Both the position numbers and the translations under genes were made by a program. From Bacillus crepusculi (GTDB taxonomy: Bacteria; Bacillota; Bacilli; Bacillales; Bacillaceae): a DNA stretch of 64,000 nucleotides. This document shows, one piece after another, positions 17,803-26,832 of this stretch. A model generated the notes under the pieces. That model saw only the letters and a program-made list of their open reading frames with translations. It was not told the DNA's origin and did no database searches. How positions within the stretch are numbered: the first letter of the stretch is position 1; each line of letters begins with the position of its first letter. The stretch lies in assembly GCF_014764715.1 (NCBI RefSeq), contig NZ_JACXXE010000002.1, positions 372,001 through 436,000 on the forward strand, written 5' to 3'.

Positions 17803-17812
17803 TTCGACAAAA
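17803..17812 (-). promoter_or_regulatory. Spo0A-box-like site upstream of hpf
   Basis: The minus strand reads TTTTGTCGAA, a full match to the usual 0A box TTTTGTCRAA. It lies about 30 bases upstream of the SigB/SigH promoter region of hpf. Confidence 0.5.
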
Positions 17813-17839
17813 TTCAATAAATATTCACATTATTTTTAC

Positions 17840-17876
17840 GTTTGAGCAGGAGAAAAGGAGGGAAAAGTAGAAATAG
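17840..17876 (+). promoter_or_regulatory. Overlapping SigB and SigH promoters of hpf
   Basis: GTTTGA (17840-17845), 14 bases, GGGAAA (17860-17865) matches the SigB consensus well. Overlapping it, AGGAGAA (17848-17854), 12 bases, GTAGAAATA resembles a SigH promoter with two mismatches. B. subtilis hpf (yvyD) is known to be under both sigma factors. Confidence 0.65.
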
Positions 17877-17914
17877 GTTTACATATCCTTAATTTTAAAG
17901 GAGGCGTTCTTTAC

Positions 17915-18478
17915 ATGAATTACAATGTCAGAGGAGAAAACATTGAAGTAACACCTGCACTAAGAGATCATGTCGAGAAAAAAATTGGAAAGCTGGAGCG
18001 TTATTTTGAGTCAGATGTCGATGCTTCAGTCAACGTGAACTTGAAGTTTTACAATGACAAAGAATCTAAAGTTGAGGTCACCATTCCAATGACTGATCTA
18101 GCACTTCGAGCTGAGGTGCATAATGAGGATATGTACAATGCAGTAGACCTAGCAGCCAGTAAATTAGAACGTCAAATTAGAAAACACAAAACAAAAGTGA
18201 ACCGTAAGTTCCGAGAGCAAGGTGTGAAAAAGCATCTATTTGCTGGAGGAAATGGCACTGCCGATGTAGCGGTTCAAGATGACGAGGAAATTGATGAAAC
18301 AGAAATCGTCAGACAAAAACGCTTCAACTTAAAACCAATGGATAGCGAAGAGGCCATTCTCCAAATGAACATGTTAGGTCACAGTTTCTTTGTCTTCACA
18401 AATGCTGAGACAAATTTAACCAATGTGGTCTATCGTCGAAATGACGGTAAATATGGACTCATTGAGCCAAACGCTTAA
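17915..18478 (+). CDS. hpf: Long-form ribosome hibernation promoting factor HPF
   Basis: HPF binds ribosomes under stress or in stationary phase and joins them into inactive 100S dimers. The 187-residue protein has the N-terminal ribosome-binding domain (MNYNVRGENIEVTPALRDHVEKKI to about residue 100). A flexible acidic linker follows, then the C-terminal dimerisation domain (VRQKRFNLKPMDSEEAILQM to the end) that defines the long form. AAAGGAGG precedes the ATG. Overlapping SigB- and SigH-type promoters upstream agree with general-stress and stationary-phase control. A small ATCAGC-TTCT-GCTGAT hairpin follows the stop. Confidence 0.97.
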   Translation: MNYNVRGENIEVTPALRDHVEKKIGKLERYFESDVDASVNVNLKFYNDKESKVEVTIPMTDLALRAEVHNEDMYNAVDLAASKLERQIRKHKTKVNRKFREQGVKKHLFAGGNGTADVAVQDDEEIDETEIVRQKRFNLKPMDSEEAILQMNMLGHSFFVFTNAETNLTNVVYRRNDGKYGLIEPNA

Positions 18479-18518
18479 CCATCAGCTTCTGCTGATCTAA
18501 AAATAACCTAAAAAAAGT

Positions 18519-18551
18519 AAACCCGTTCCCTCGATGAGGGGCGGGTTTTTT
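18519..18551 (+). terminator. Intrinsic terminator after hpf
   Basis: AAACCCG-(TT)-CCCTC pairs with GAGGG-(G)-CGGGTTT around GAT and is followed by TTTT. Confidence 0.88.
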
Positions 18552-18573
18552 GTGCGAAATCATTGCAAATTCT

Positions 18574-18601
18574 TTGGAAATGAAGGAAGGTATGGTATGA
18601 T
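18574..18601 (+). promoter_or_regulatory. Candidate SigA promoter of secA
   Basis: TTGGAA, 16 bases, TATGAT lies 75 bases before the secA start codon, after the hpf terminator. Confidence 0.55.
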
Positions 18602-18676
18602 AAATGCAGGTAAATATGGACCTGTCAAACTTTTGGACATGCCGAAAAATTGCATGAAATAGAGGAGCGTTATTAT

Positions 18677-21202
18677 ATGCTTGGAATTTTAAACAAAGTG
18701 TTTGATCCTACGAAACGTACGATCAGCCGATATGAAAAAAAGGCAAATGAAATTGAAGCACTCGCTCAAGATTTTGAGAAATTATCTGACGAAGCTTTAC
18801 GAAATAAAACGATCGAATTTAAAGAAAAGCTTGAAAAAGGACAATCCGTGGATGACCTGTTGGTTGAAGCATTTGCAACAGTTCGCGAGGCATCTCGTCG
18901 CGTGACAGGAATGTTCCCATTTAAGGTGCAGCTCATGGGGGGGATCGCGCTTCATGAAGGCAACATCTCTGAGATGAAAACAGGTGAAGGTAAAACGTTG
19001 ACATCAACGATGCCTGTTTATTTAAATGCTCTTTCTGGTAAAGGTGTCCACATTGTGACAGTCAACGAATATTTGGCAAGCCGTGATGCGGAGGAAATGG
19101 GTAAGATTTTTGAATTTCTTGGATTAACGGTTGGCTTGAACTTAAACAGTTTAGACAAAGATGAAAAAAGAGAAGCGTATGCCGCTGATATCACGTATTC
19201 AACAAACAACGAGCTTGGCTTTGACTACTTACGAGACAACATGGTGCTGTACAAAGAGCAAATGGTTCAAAGACCACTTCATTATGCCGTCATCGATGAG
19301 GTTGACTCCATCTTAATTGATGAAGCGAGAACCCCTCTTATTATTTCTGGACAAGCAGCGAAATCGACAAAACTTTACGTACAAGCAAACGCTTTTGTCC
19401 GTACATTAAAAATAGAAGACGATTTCACGTATGATATTAAAACAAAAAGTGTGCAGCTGACAGAAAGCGGAATGACGAAGGCGGAAAAGGCATTTGGCAT
19501 CGACAACCTGTTTGATGTCAAACATGTCGCACTTAACCACCACATCGCTCAGGCCCTGAAGGCACATGTTGCGATGCAAAAAGACGTTGATTATGTCGTG
19601 GAAGATGGCCAAGTTGTTATCGTTGACTCCTTCACAGGACGTTTAATGAAGGGACGCCGCTATAGTGAAGGGCTGCATCAAGCCATCGAGGCAAAAGAAG
19701 GTCTTGAAGTGCAGAATGAAAGCATGACACTTGCAACGATTACGTTCCAGAACTACTTCCGTATGTATGAAAAGTTATCTGGTATGACAGGTACAGCGAA
19801 AACGGAAGAAGAGGAATTCCGTAACATTTACAACATGCAGGTTGTGACAATCCCGACCAATAAACCAGTGGTTCGTGATGACAGACCGGATTTAATTTAC
19901 CGCACAATGGAGGGCAAATTTAAAGCAGTGGCTGAGGATGTTGCCCAGCGTTATATGACAGGGCAGCCTGTTCTTGTCGGAACAGTTGCTGTTGAGACAT
20001 CTGAGCTTATTTCTAAGCTGCTCAAAAATAAAGGCATTCCTCATCAAGTGTTAAACGCGAAAAACCATGAACGTGAAGCACAAATTATTGAGGAAGCTGG
20101 TCAAAAAGGCGCCGTCACGATTGCGACAAACATGGCGGGACGTGGTACAGACATCAAGCTTGGCGAAGGTGTGAAAGAGCTAGGCGGTCTGGCTGTTATT
20201 GGGACAGAGCGTCATGAATCACGCCGTATTGATAACCAGCTTCGCGGACGTTCTGGGCGTCAAGGAGACCCTGGGATTACACAATTTTATTTATCCATGG
20301 AAGATGAATTGATGCGCCGATTCGGTGCAGAGCGGACGATGGCGATGCTTGACCGCTTTGGCATGGATGACTCGACACCAATTCAAAGTAAAATGGTATC
20401 TAAAGCCGTTGAATCTTCTCAAAAACGTGTAGAGGGGAACAACTTTGATTCCCGTAAGCAGCTTCTACAATATGATGATGTGCTGCGTCAACAACGGGAA
20501 GTAATCTATAAACAGCGCTTTGAAGTCATCGATTCTGATAACCTGAAATCGATTGTCATCAATATGATTCAATCGTCTATTGAGCGGGCTGTTGGCTCTT
20601 ATACGCCGAAAGATGAGCTTCCAGAAGAATGGAAACTAGATGGTCTTGTTGAATTAATCAACACGAACTATTTAGATGAAGGGGCCATTACAGTCAAAGA
20701 TATTTTCGGCAAAGAAGCAGATGAAATCACGTCCTTCATTATGGATCGTATTAAAGAGAAATACGACGCAAAAGAAGAGACATTTGGCGATGAACAAATG
20801 CGTGAATTTGAAAAAGTCATCGTTCTTCGTGCGGTGGATTCGAAATGGATGGATCATATCGATGCAATGGATCAGCTGCGTCAAGGAATTCATTTACGTG
20901 CGTATGCACAAACAAATCCGCTTCGTGAGTACCAAATGGAAGGATTTGCGATGTTTGAGCATATGGTGGCTTCGATCGAAGATGATGTGGCCAAATATGT
21001 CTTGAAATCAGAAATCCAAAACAACCTAGAACGTGAAGAAGTGGTTCAAGGTCAAACAACGGCTCATCAGCCTCAAGAGGGTGATGAGGAGAAAACAGTG
21101 AAGAAAAAGCCGGTGCGTAAAGTCGTGGATATTGGGCGTAACTCACCATGTCACTGCGGAAGCGGCAAGAAATATAAAAATTGTCATGGGAAGACAGAAT
21201 AA
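18677..21202 (+). CDS. secA: Preprotein translocase ATPase SecA
   Basis: SecA drives proteins through SecYEG with ATP at the cytoplasmic face of the membrane. The 841-residue protein has Walker A MKTGEGKT near residue 100, the DEVD-type box [16 protein letters not shown], the preprotein cross-linking domain and the helicase-type [15 protein letters not shown] and [12 protein letters not shown] motifs. A C-terminal zinc-binding tail ([14 protein letters not shown]) binds SecB or phospholipid. The start ATG 18677 follows GAGGAG; the nine-codon longer frame lacks a site. prfB follows 67 bases later, as in B. subtilis. Confidence 0.98.
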   Translation: MLGILNKVFDPTKRTISRYEKKANEIEALAQDFEKLSDEALRNKTIEFKEKLEKGQSVDDLLVEAFATVREASRRVTGMFPFKVQLMGGIALHEGNISEMKTGEGKTLTSTMPVYLNALSGKGVHIVTVNEYLASRDAEEMGKIFEFLGLTVGLNLNSLDKDEKREAYAADITYSTNNELGFDYLRDNMVLYKEQMVQRPLHYAVIDEVDSILIDEARTPLIISGQAAKSTKLYVQANAFVRTLKIEDDFTYDIKTKSVQLTESGMTKAEKAFGIDNLFDVKHVALNHHIAQALKAHVAMQKDVDYVVEDGQVVIVDSFTGRLMKGRRYSEGLHQAIEAKEGLEVQNESMTLATITFQNYFRMYEKLSGMTGTAKTEEEEFRNIYNMQVVTIPTNKPVVRDDRPDLIYRTMEGKFKAVAEDVAQRYMTGQPVLVGTVAVETSELISKLLKNKGIPHQVLNAKNHEREAQIIEEAGQKGAVTIATNMAGRGTDIKLGEGVKELGGLAVIGTERHESRRIDNQLRGRSGRQGDPGITQFYLSMEDELMRRFGAERTMAMLDRFGMDDSTPIQSKMVSKAVESSQKRVEGNNFDSRKQLLQYDDVLRQQREVIYKQRFEVIDSDNLKSIVINMIQSSIERAVGSYTPKDELPEEWKLDGLVELINTNYLDEGAITVKDIFGKEADEITSFIMDRIKEKYDAKEETFGDEQMREFEKVIVLRAVDSKWMDHIDAMDQLRQGIHLRAYAQTNPLREYQMEGFAMFEHMVASIEDDVAKYVLKSEIQNNLEREEVVQGQTTAHQPQEGDEEKTVKKKPVRKVVDIGRNSPCHCGSGKKYKNCHGKTE

Positions 21203-21208
21203 GTAATG

Positions 21209-21230
21209 GAAAGAGGTGAAAACCTCTTTC
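21209..21230 (+). terminator. Hairpin between secA and prfB
   Basis: A perfect nine-base stem GAAAGAGGT / ACCTCTTTC with a GAAA tetraloop follows the secA stop, but no T run follows. It may be a weak terminator or an RNA stability element within a secA-prfB message. Confidence 0.5.
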
Positions 21231-21269
21231 TATTCATGTCAGCCCCCATACATCTATGAGGTGAAGGAT

Positions 21270-22371
21270 ATGGAATTAGTAGAAATTAGACAAGAGCTTG
21301 AAAATATGGCTAGCAGGTTAGCTGATTTTAGGGGGTCTCTTTGACCTAGAAACAAAAGAAGTCAAAATCGCAGAACTTGAAGCGACGATGTCAGAGGCTG
21401 ATTTTTGGAACGATCAGCAAAAGGCTCAAGGCGTAATCAATGAAGCCAATGCACTGAAGGATTCTGTGAATTCCTATCATGAGCTAAGCGAATCGCATGA
21501 AGAACTGCAAATGACGCATGACTTATTAAAGGAAGATTATGACGAGGAGCTTCATGCAGAGCTTGAAAAAGAGCTGAAGAACTTAACAAAGCAGTTTAAT
21601 GAATTTGAGCTACAGCTTCTTTTAAGCGAACCTTATGATAAAAACAACGCCATTCTTGAGCTTCACCCAGGTGCAGGTGGTACTGAATCACAGGACTGGG
21701 GTTCTATGCTACTCAGAATGTACACTCGCTGGGCAGAGCGCAGAGGCTTTAAGGTCGAAACACTTGATTACCTTCCTGGTGATGAAGCAGGAATTAAGTC
21801 TGTGACATTGCTGATCAAAGGACATAACGCTTACGGTTACTTAAAAGCAGAAAAAGGTGTCCATCGTTTGGTTCGTATTTCTCCTTTTGATTCATCTGGT
21901 CGTAGACATACATCCTTCGTTTCGTGTGATGTCATGCCAGAATTCAATGAAGAAATTGATATTGATATTCGTACAGAGGACATCAAGGTAGATACGTATC
22001 GGGCCAGCGGCGCAGGTGGTCAGCACGTCAATACAACGGATTCAGCGGTTCGTATCACACACATTCCAACAAATGTCGTGGTGACATGCCAAACAGAAAG
22101 ATCACAAATCAAAAACAGAGAACGTGCTATGAAAATGCTGAAATCGAAACTCTATCAAAAACGAATCGAAGAACAGCAGGCAGAATTGGATGAAATCAGA
22201 GGAGAGCAGAAGGAAATTGGCTGGGGCAGCCAGATTCGCTCTTATGTATTCCACCCATATTCCCTTGTGAAAGACCATCGAACCAATACGGAGATGGGAA
22301 ATGTTCAAGCGGTCATGGATGGAGATTTAGATTCATTTATCGATGCTTATTTACGTTCGAAATTATCATAA
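21270..22371 (+). CDS. prfB: Peptide chain release factor 2 (with programmed +1 frameshift)
   Basis: RF2 recognises UAA and UGA stop codons and releases the finished peptide. The gene is read in two frames: ATG 21270 through CTT 21339-21341 (24 codons), then a +1 shift skips T 21342 and reading continues from GAC 21343. The full protein is 366 residues. The codon-recognition tripeptide SPF is at about 204-206 and the catalytic GGQ at about 249-251, matching known RF2 positions. The ribosome site is AGGTGAAGG before the ATG. It follows secA and ends in a terminator. The break is regulatory and not a mutation. Confidence 0.97.
21330..21345 (+). promoter_or_regulatory. prfB autoregulatory frameshift site
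   Basis: AGGGGG at 21330-21335 acts as an internal Shine-Dalgarno. It is followed by TCT, the slippery CTT, then TGA C at 21342-21345. Low RF2 lets the ribosome slip +1 and make more RF2; high RF2 terminates at UGA. Confidence 0.95.
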
Positions 22372-22373
22372 AA

Positions 22374-22399
22374 ACTCGGCTTCTTGCCGGGTCTTTTTT
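22374..22399 (+). terminator. Terminator after prfB
   Basis: ACTCGGC pairs with GCCGGGT (one G-U pair) around TTCTT, followed by CTTTTTT. Confidence 0.8.
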
Positions 22400-22495
22400 A
22401 TTGTGAGAAAATATAATGAATATAAAGGAATACATACGCCATACTGATTCTATATCCTTTGTATGATGAATTTAGCAAATAAAGGGGGAAATACT

Positions 22496-24289
22496 TTGGG
22501 ATTAAAACCATTACAAGAGACGTGGGATTTAGATGCCTTTTTTAAAGGAGGCAGCTCTTCACCAGAATTGATGACATACTTGCAACACATTCAGCAGCTA
22601 TTAGAGGAATTACGCCAAAAGGTAGATGCCTTTTCAAAAGAAGATACACACATTGAAAGCAAACTAACGTCTGTCCTTGACACGTATGAAAGCACATATA
22701 AAAAACTGTCTCAAGCAGGTTCATTTGTAACCTGTCTCCAATCTCAAAATACAAAGGATATGAAGGCTGGCAGTCTTCGAGGTACGATTGCCAAGCTGGA
22801 AGCCGATTTAGGAACCATTCTTGCCCTTTTTGATCAAGCGCTTGCTGCCATCCCTTCTAGCAAATGGGAAGAACTCATGAATTCAGTAGCTTTTTCAGAT
22901 GTTCGTTACATATTAAATGAACGCAGAGAGCGTGTGAAGGATCAATTACCTGTTGAACAAGAAACGTTGATTCAAAAATTAGCCGTAGATGGTTACCATG
23001 CATGGGATGAGCTTTATTCTAGCTTAGTGAATAAGATCACCATTCCATTTGAGCAAAATGGTGAAACGCAGATGATCTCTGTAGGCCAAGCGGAAAATGC
23101 CATGGATGATTCAGATCGTGAAGTCAGAAAGGCAGTTTATCATAACTTAGAGCATGCATGGACGCAGGATGAACATTTATTTGCAAGCACGCTTAATCAT
23201 CTGGCTGGTTTTCGTTTGCAAGTGTATGAAGCAAGAGGCTGGGATCATATTTTAAAAGAGCCGCTTGATATTTGCCGAATGAAACAAGAAACTCTTGATA
23301 CGATGTGGTCTGTGATTGATGAACATAAGCAGCCATTTATTGATTACTTACAACGTAAAGCTGACATGCTTGGGGTTCATAAGCTGAGCTGGTTCGATGT
23401 TGGGGCTCCTATTGGAAGTGAAACAAAGGTCTATCCTTATCAAGAGGCAGCTGCTTTTATTGTGAAGCATTTCGCTGGATTTGGAAAAGAGCTTGCTGCC
23501 TTTACTGAAAAAGCATTTAATGAACATTGGGTAGAAGCAGAGGATCGCCCAAATAAACGGGTGGGCGGCTTTTGTACGAATTTCCCTGACAGCGGCGAAT
23601 CACGGATTTTTATGACTTTTTCAGGAAGTCCATCTAATGTAGCGACACTAGCGCATGAGCTTGGTCATTCGTTTCATCAGGAAGTCATGCAGGATGTTCG
23701 TATATTGAATCGTCAATATGCGATGAATGTAGCTGAAACGGCCTCAACATTCGCAGAAATGATTGTGGCCGATGCTTCATTAAAAGAAGCGGCAAATGAA
23801 GAAGAGCGTCTCAGCTTGTTAGAGGATAAGCTGCAGCGAAGTGTGGCATTTTTTATGAACATTCAATCGCGTTTCTTATTTGAACAGCGCTTTTATGAAG
23901 AGCGTAAACATGGAGAGGTGCCGGCTGACCGCTTGAATGAATTGATGGTAGAAGCACAGAAGGAAGCCTTTGGTGACTCTTTAGATGAATACCATCCGCA
24001 TTTCTGGGCATCTAAATTGCATTTCCATATTACAGGTGTGCCATTTTATAATTTCCCTTATACATTTGGGTATATGTTCTCGCTAGGTATTTACGCAAAA
24101 GCATTGCAGGCTGGGACATCGTTTGAAGAGAAATACATCGCCTTATTAAAGGATACAGCTTCAATGACAGTAGAAGATTTAGCATATAAGCATTTAGGTG
24201 TCGATCTTACTCAAAAAGCATTTTGGGAAGAAGCCATTTCGCTGGCTGTAGCAGATGCCGAAGAGTTTTTAGAAGCGACGAAAAAATAA
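22496..24289 (+). CDS. M3 family oligoendopeptidase (PepF type)
   Basis: This 597-residue protein is a zinc metallopeptidase of family M3, cutting short peptides in the cytoplasm. The zinc motif HELGH is at about 387-391, followed by the third-ligand region (ETASTFAEM). The C-terminal HITGVPFYNFPYTFGYMFSLG region typical of PepF-like enzymes is also present. I placed the start at TTG 22496 because AAAGGGGG lies seven bases upstream; the two ATGs at 22463 and 22466 have no ribosome site. The gene is absent at this point in B. subtilis, so it is part of a two-gene insertion between prfB and yvjA. Physiological substrates are unknown. Confidence 0.9.
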   Translation: MGLKPLQETWDLDAFFKGGSSSPELMTYLQHIQQLLEELRQKVDAFSKEDTHIESKLTSVLDTYESTYKKLSQAGSFVTCLQSQNTKDMKAGSLRGTIAKLEADLGTILALFDQALAAIPSSKWEELMNSVAFSDVRYILNERRERVKDQLPVEQETLIQKLAVDGYHAWDELYSSLVNKITIPFEQNGETQMISVGQAENAMDDSDREVRKAVYHNLEHAWTQDEHLFASTLNHLAGFRLQVYEARGWDHILKEPLDICRMKQETLDTMWSVIDEHKQPFIDYLQRKADMLGVHKLSWFDVGAPIGSETKVYPYQEAAAFIVKHFAGFGKELAAFTEKAFNEHWVEAEDRPNKRVGGFCTNFPDSGESRIFMTFSGSPSNVATLAHELGHSFHQEVMQDVRILNRQYAMNVAETASTFAEMIVADASLKEAANEEERLSLLEDKLQRSVAFFMNIQSRFLFEQRFYEERKHGEVPADRLNELMVEAQKEAFGDSLDEYHPHFWASKLHFHITGVPFYNFPYTFGYMFSLGIYAKALQAGTSFEEKYIALLKDTASMTVEDLAYKHLGVDLTQKAFWEEAISLAVADAEEFLEATKK

Positions 24290-24315
24290 AAAGCTCCCCG
24301 TCATGGGAGCTTTTT
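24288..24315. terminator. Bidirectional terminator between the M3 peptidase and hydrolase genes
   Basis: AAAAAGCTCCC pairs perfectly with GGGAGCTTTTT around a six-base loop, overlapping the ends of both convergent genes. Confidence 0.9.
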
Positions 24316-25035
24316 TGCTGGCTTTAACCACTCAAGCATCGTCTGAATGATATCCTTTTGCTGCGTTAGGGCTGAAATGTCTGCCGGCTGATCACCTTTT
24401 TGTTTGCCGTACATGCCAAATTGCGCATGATTCCCGCCGTTTATCTCATGATAAACGGTTTGAGACGGCAGATTTGTTTTCGACTTCTTGATTTTCTCTT
24501 GTGTCGCTAGTCCGTCCTTTTCAGCTGATATCGAGAGGACTTTCAAGGTCGCTTGTTTCAGGTTATCTGATGCTGGATAAGACGCAAGGAAAAAGAGTCC
24601 GTCGAGCGTGCCCTGTTTTTTTTCTGCATACATAGCGGCAGCTGTCCCGCCGAGTGAATGGCCACCAATATACCAGTGTTTAATGGATTGATGGTCCTTG
24701 ATGATATCATGTGCTTTCATTGTATTGAAGATCGCAAAGGAAAAGGGCATGTCGGGAATAAAGACAGAATAACCTTTTTTCATTAGCGCCTCCCCTATAT
24801 AGGCGTAAGCAAGTGGTTCCACCTTTGCCCCGGGATAGAGAATGATGCCAGTATCGCTTTTTGAAGCTTCAAATGCATACACACCATTTTTATGTTCCAC
24901 TTGCTCAATGGCCACCTGCTTTTTTAATGCTTCGGATGGTCCATATGTAAAGCGGCTCCAAGTATAAAAAGCACCAAAAGCTAAAATCATCAGTGCAAGT
25001 AATGTAATGCCAGTGACTTTCAATATTTTCTTCAT
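24301..25035 (-). CDS. Membrane-anchored alpha/beta hydrolase
   Basis: This 244-residue protein has an N-terminal hydrophobic segment (about 4-24) that should anchor it outside the membrane or act as a signal peptide. An alpha/beta hydrolase domain follows. The nucleophile elbow GHSLGG puts the catalytic Ser at about 127; the likely Asp is in EKDG (about 174) and the His in GGNHAQFG (about 203). I chose ATG 25035 because AAGGGA lies six bases upstream; a longer frame reaches 25089 without a site. It belongs with the M3 peptidase to an insertion relative to B. subtilis. The substrate is not predictable; esterase or lipase activity is plausible. Confidence 0.82.
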   Translation of the reverse strand: MKKILKVTGITLLALMILAFGAFYTWSRFTYGPSEALKKQVAIEQVEHKNGVYAFEASKSDTGIILYPGAKVEPLAYAYIGEALMKKGYSVFIPDMPFSFAIFNTMKAHDIIKDHQSIKHWYIGGHSLGGTAAAMYAEKKQGTLDGLFFLASYPASDNLKQATLKVLSISAEKDGLATQEKIKKSKTNLPSQTVYHEINGGNHAQFGMYGKQKGDQPADISALTQQKDIIQTMLEWLKPAKKLP

Positions 25036-25160
25036 CACATGTCCCTTCTTTCTCATGTACATATTAAATATACCATCATTTTCTTTCATGCCAAACGGCG
25101 AGTACGCTGATCCGTCTGTGTGATAAAGTATTAATCCATTAGCACTGCATTTGGCTGTTA

Positions 25161-25189
25161 TTTACATTCGAAATAAGAGGGCTTAAAAT
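25161..25189 (+). promoter_or_regulatory. SigA promoter of yvjA
   Basis: TTTACA, a 17-base spacer and TAAAAT lie 36 bases before the yvjA start codon. Confidence 0.7.
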
Positions 25190-25224
25190 AGGTGTGCATT
25201 CAGACGTAACGGAGGAAGAAAGAT

Positions 25225-26073
25225 ATGAAGCAGGGACATTCTCAATTGTTGATCGAAAGTAAAAATTATCTGTTCATTTTAATCGGATCAGCCATTGTGG
25301 CGATTGGATTTAATACGTTATTATTACCGAATCAGATTGCCGCTGGGGGTGTGAGCGGGATTAGTACCATTATGCAGTCATTCGGTTTTGAAGCGGCATA
25401 TGTGCAGTGGGGACTGAATATTCCGCTGTTTATCGCTGGCTTTTATTTATTAGGCGGTACATTTGGTGTGAAAACACTCGTTGGCTCTATTTTTTTACCT
25501 TTGATGGTGTTTGTCACAAGACATATTGCTCCTGTCACACATGAAGCGCTGTTAGCAGCGATTTTTGGCGGAGTGGTGATTGGGATCGGAATAGGACTCG
25601 TGTTCCTTGGAAATGGTTCTACGGGTGGAACGGCACTCGCTGCCAAAATCATCAATAAGTATACAGGGCTCACGCTTGGCACATGTTTAGCCATGATGGA
25701 TGGCCTGATTGTGCTGGCTGCGATGACTGTTTTTGGCATTGAAGAGGGACTGTACGCTGTCATTGGTGTGTTTATTTCAAGTAAAACGATTGATGTGGTA
25801 CAGGCCGGCTTCAGTCATTCGAAAATGGCGATGATCATTACAGGCCATGAGGATGAGGTCAGACAGGCAGTATTTGATCAAATTGACCGTGGTGTGACGA
25901 AGATTTCGGCAGTCGGAGGATATACCGATCATGACCGTCCAATTCTCATGTGTGTTGTTGGGCAATCACAATTCACAAAGTTGAAACAAGTCGTCAAAGC
26001 AATCGATGCATCAGCATTTGTGATCGTGATGGATGCAAAAGAGGTGCTTGGTGAGGGTTTTAAAAGGGCGTAA
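25225..26073 (+). CDS. yvjA: YitT family membrane protein YvjA
   Basis: This 282-residue protein has about five hydrophobic segments in the first 185 residues (for example NYLFILIGSAIVAIGFNTLLL and the glycine-rich AAIFGGVVIGIGIGLVFLG). A soluble C-terminal domain of the DUF2179 type follows, with HEDEVRQAVFDQIDRGVTKISAVGGY-like sequence. The YitT family is widespread in Firmicutes and its transport role is not settled. Position before cccB matches B. subtilis yvjA, and the length is the same within a residue or two. GGAGG precedes the ATG. Confidence 0.9.
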   Translation: MKQGHSQLLIESKNYLFILIGSAIVAIGFNTLLLPNQIAAGGVSGISTIMQSFGFEAAYVQWGLNIPLFIAGFYLLGGTFGVKTLVGSIFLPLMVFVTRHIAPVTHEALLAAIFGGVVIGIGIGLVFLGNGSTGGTALAAKIINKYTGLTLGTCLAMMDGLIVLAAMTVFGIEEGLYAVIGVFISSKTIDVVQAGFSHSKMAMIITGHEDEVRQAVFDQIDRGVTKISAVGGYTDHDRPILMCVVGQSQFTKLKQVVKAIDASAFVIVMDAKEVLGEGFKRA

Positions 26074-26121
26074 ACAAGGATATAATAGCGTTGACCAAAT
26101 GATTGTAAGGGAGGGAAATAG

Positions 26122-26451
26122 ATGAAAAAGAGTGGGTTAACACTTCTATTTGTGACCATGCTTTTTGTGCTCGCGGCTTGTGGGGGTAATTCAAGCAGCA
26201 GTGACAAAGAAGGTAGTAAGAGTGCTTCTACTGTTAGCAGTGGTGAGGAAATTTATCAGCAAAACTGTATTGGCTGCCATGGTAAAGACTTATCTGGCGG
26301 AGGCGGACCAAGCCTAAAAGAAGTAGGGAAAAAATATAACGAAAGCCAAATCGCAGATATTGCACAGAACGGTAAAGGATCTATGCCAAGCGGGATGGTA
26401 GATGAGAAACAAGCGAAAGAAGTCGCAAAATGGCTTGCAGAGAAAAAATAA
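26122..26451 (+). CDS. cccB: Lipoprotein cytochrome c-551 CccB
   Basis: CccB is a small membrane-tethered c-type cytochrome that carries electrons at the outer face of the membrane. The 109-residue precursor has a lipoprotein signal peptide with lipobox LAAC (Cys about 20) and a Ser/Gly/Lys-rich linker. A single haem motif CIGCH is present, and the axial methionine is probably in GSMPSGM. The ending WLAEKK is typical. It follows yvjA with its own AGGGAGGG ribosome site and has a terminator after it. Confidence 0.95.
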   Translation: MKKSGLTLLFVTMLFVLAACGGNSSSSDKEGSKSASTVSSGEEIYQQNCIGCHGKDLSGGGGPSLKEVGKKYNESQIADIAQNGKGSMPSGMVDEKQAKEVAKWLAEKK

Positions 26452-26481
26452 AACCTTTGTCTACTCGACAAGGTTTTTTTA
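26450..26481 (+). terminator. Terminator after cccB
   Basis: AAAACCTT-(T)-GTC pairs with GAC-AAGGTTTT around TACTC, followed by a T run. Confidence 0.85.
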
Positions 26482-26832
26482 TTTTCTATATGTAGAAAAA
26501 GACTTTTGAATAGTATGAAAGCGGATTATATTAAATTTTATTAAAAAAATAAGGGTAAAAAGGCATATTTCTCGATTTTAACTGCTCTATTTACCTTTTA
26601 TTTATAAGTTTTGAAATATAAATGTAATACCATTGAGTCGAATCATGACGTATAATTGGAATTGTTGAAATGTAGATGCTCAATTTTTTCATCTTTTTGG
26701 ATGAAAAGGACATAAATTGCTTGTACGTATCGAAGGGTATGTGCGTGACCATACATAACGTTTTTTGACGATAAGTGTCAAAACATCATGATAAGCTGTT
26801 AGTCAGCGAATAAGAAAAGATTAGGTGATTAC
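26482..26832 (+). promoter_or_regulatory. AT-rich leader upstream of ftsE with several small hairpins
   Basis: No gene was found in this 351-base stretch. It holds a perfect TATAAT at 26651-26656 with a poor -35. A TTGACG (26765-26770) is followed after 18 bases by TGATAA. There are two inverted repeats: TTTTCATC / GATGAAAA (26686-26693 and 26700-26707), and TTTTGAC / GTCAAAA (26763-26769 and 26777-26783). A shorter GTATG / CATAC pair lies between them. Which promoter serves ftsE cannot be decided from sequence. Confidence 0.4.

Noticed and set aside
20817-21149. 110-codon minus-strand frame inside secA
   Set aside because: Antisense to conserved secA sequence with no start signal.
21270-21344. 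Apparent short open frame and broken prfB
   Set aside because: The in-frame TGA is the known programmed frameshift site, so this is not a pseudogene or a separate gene.
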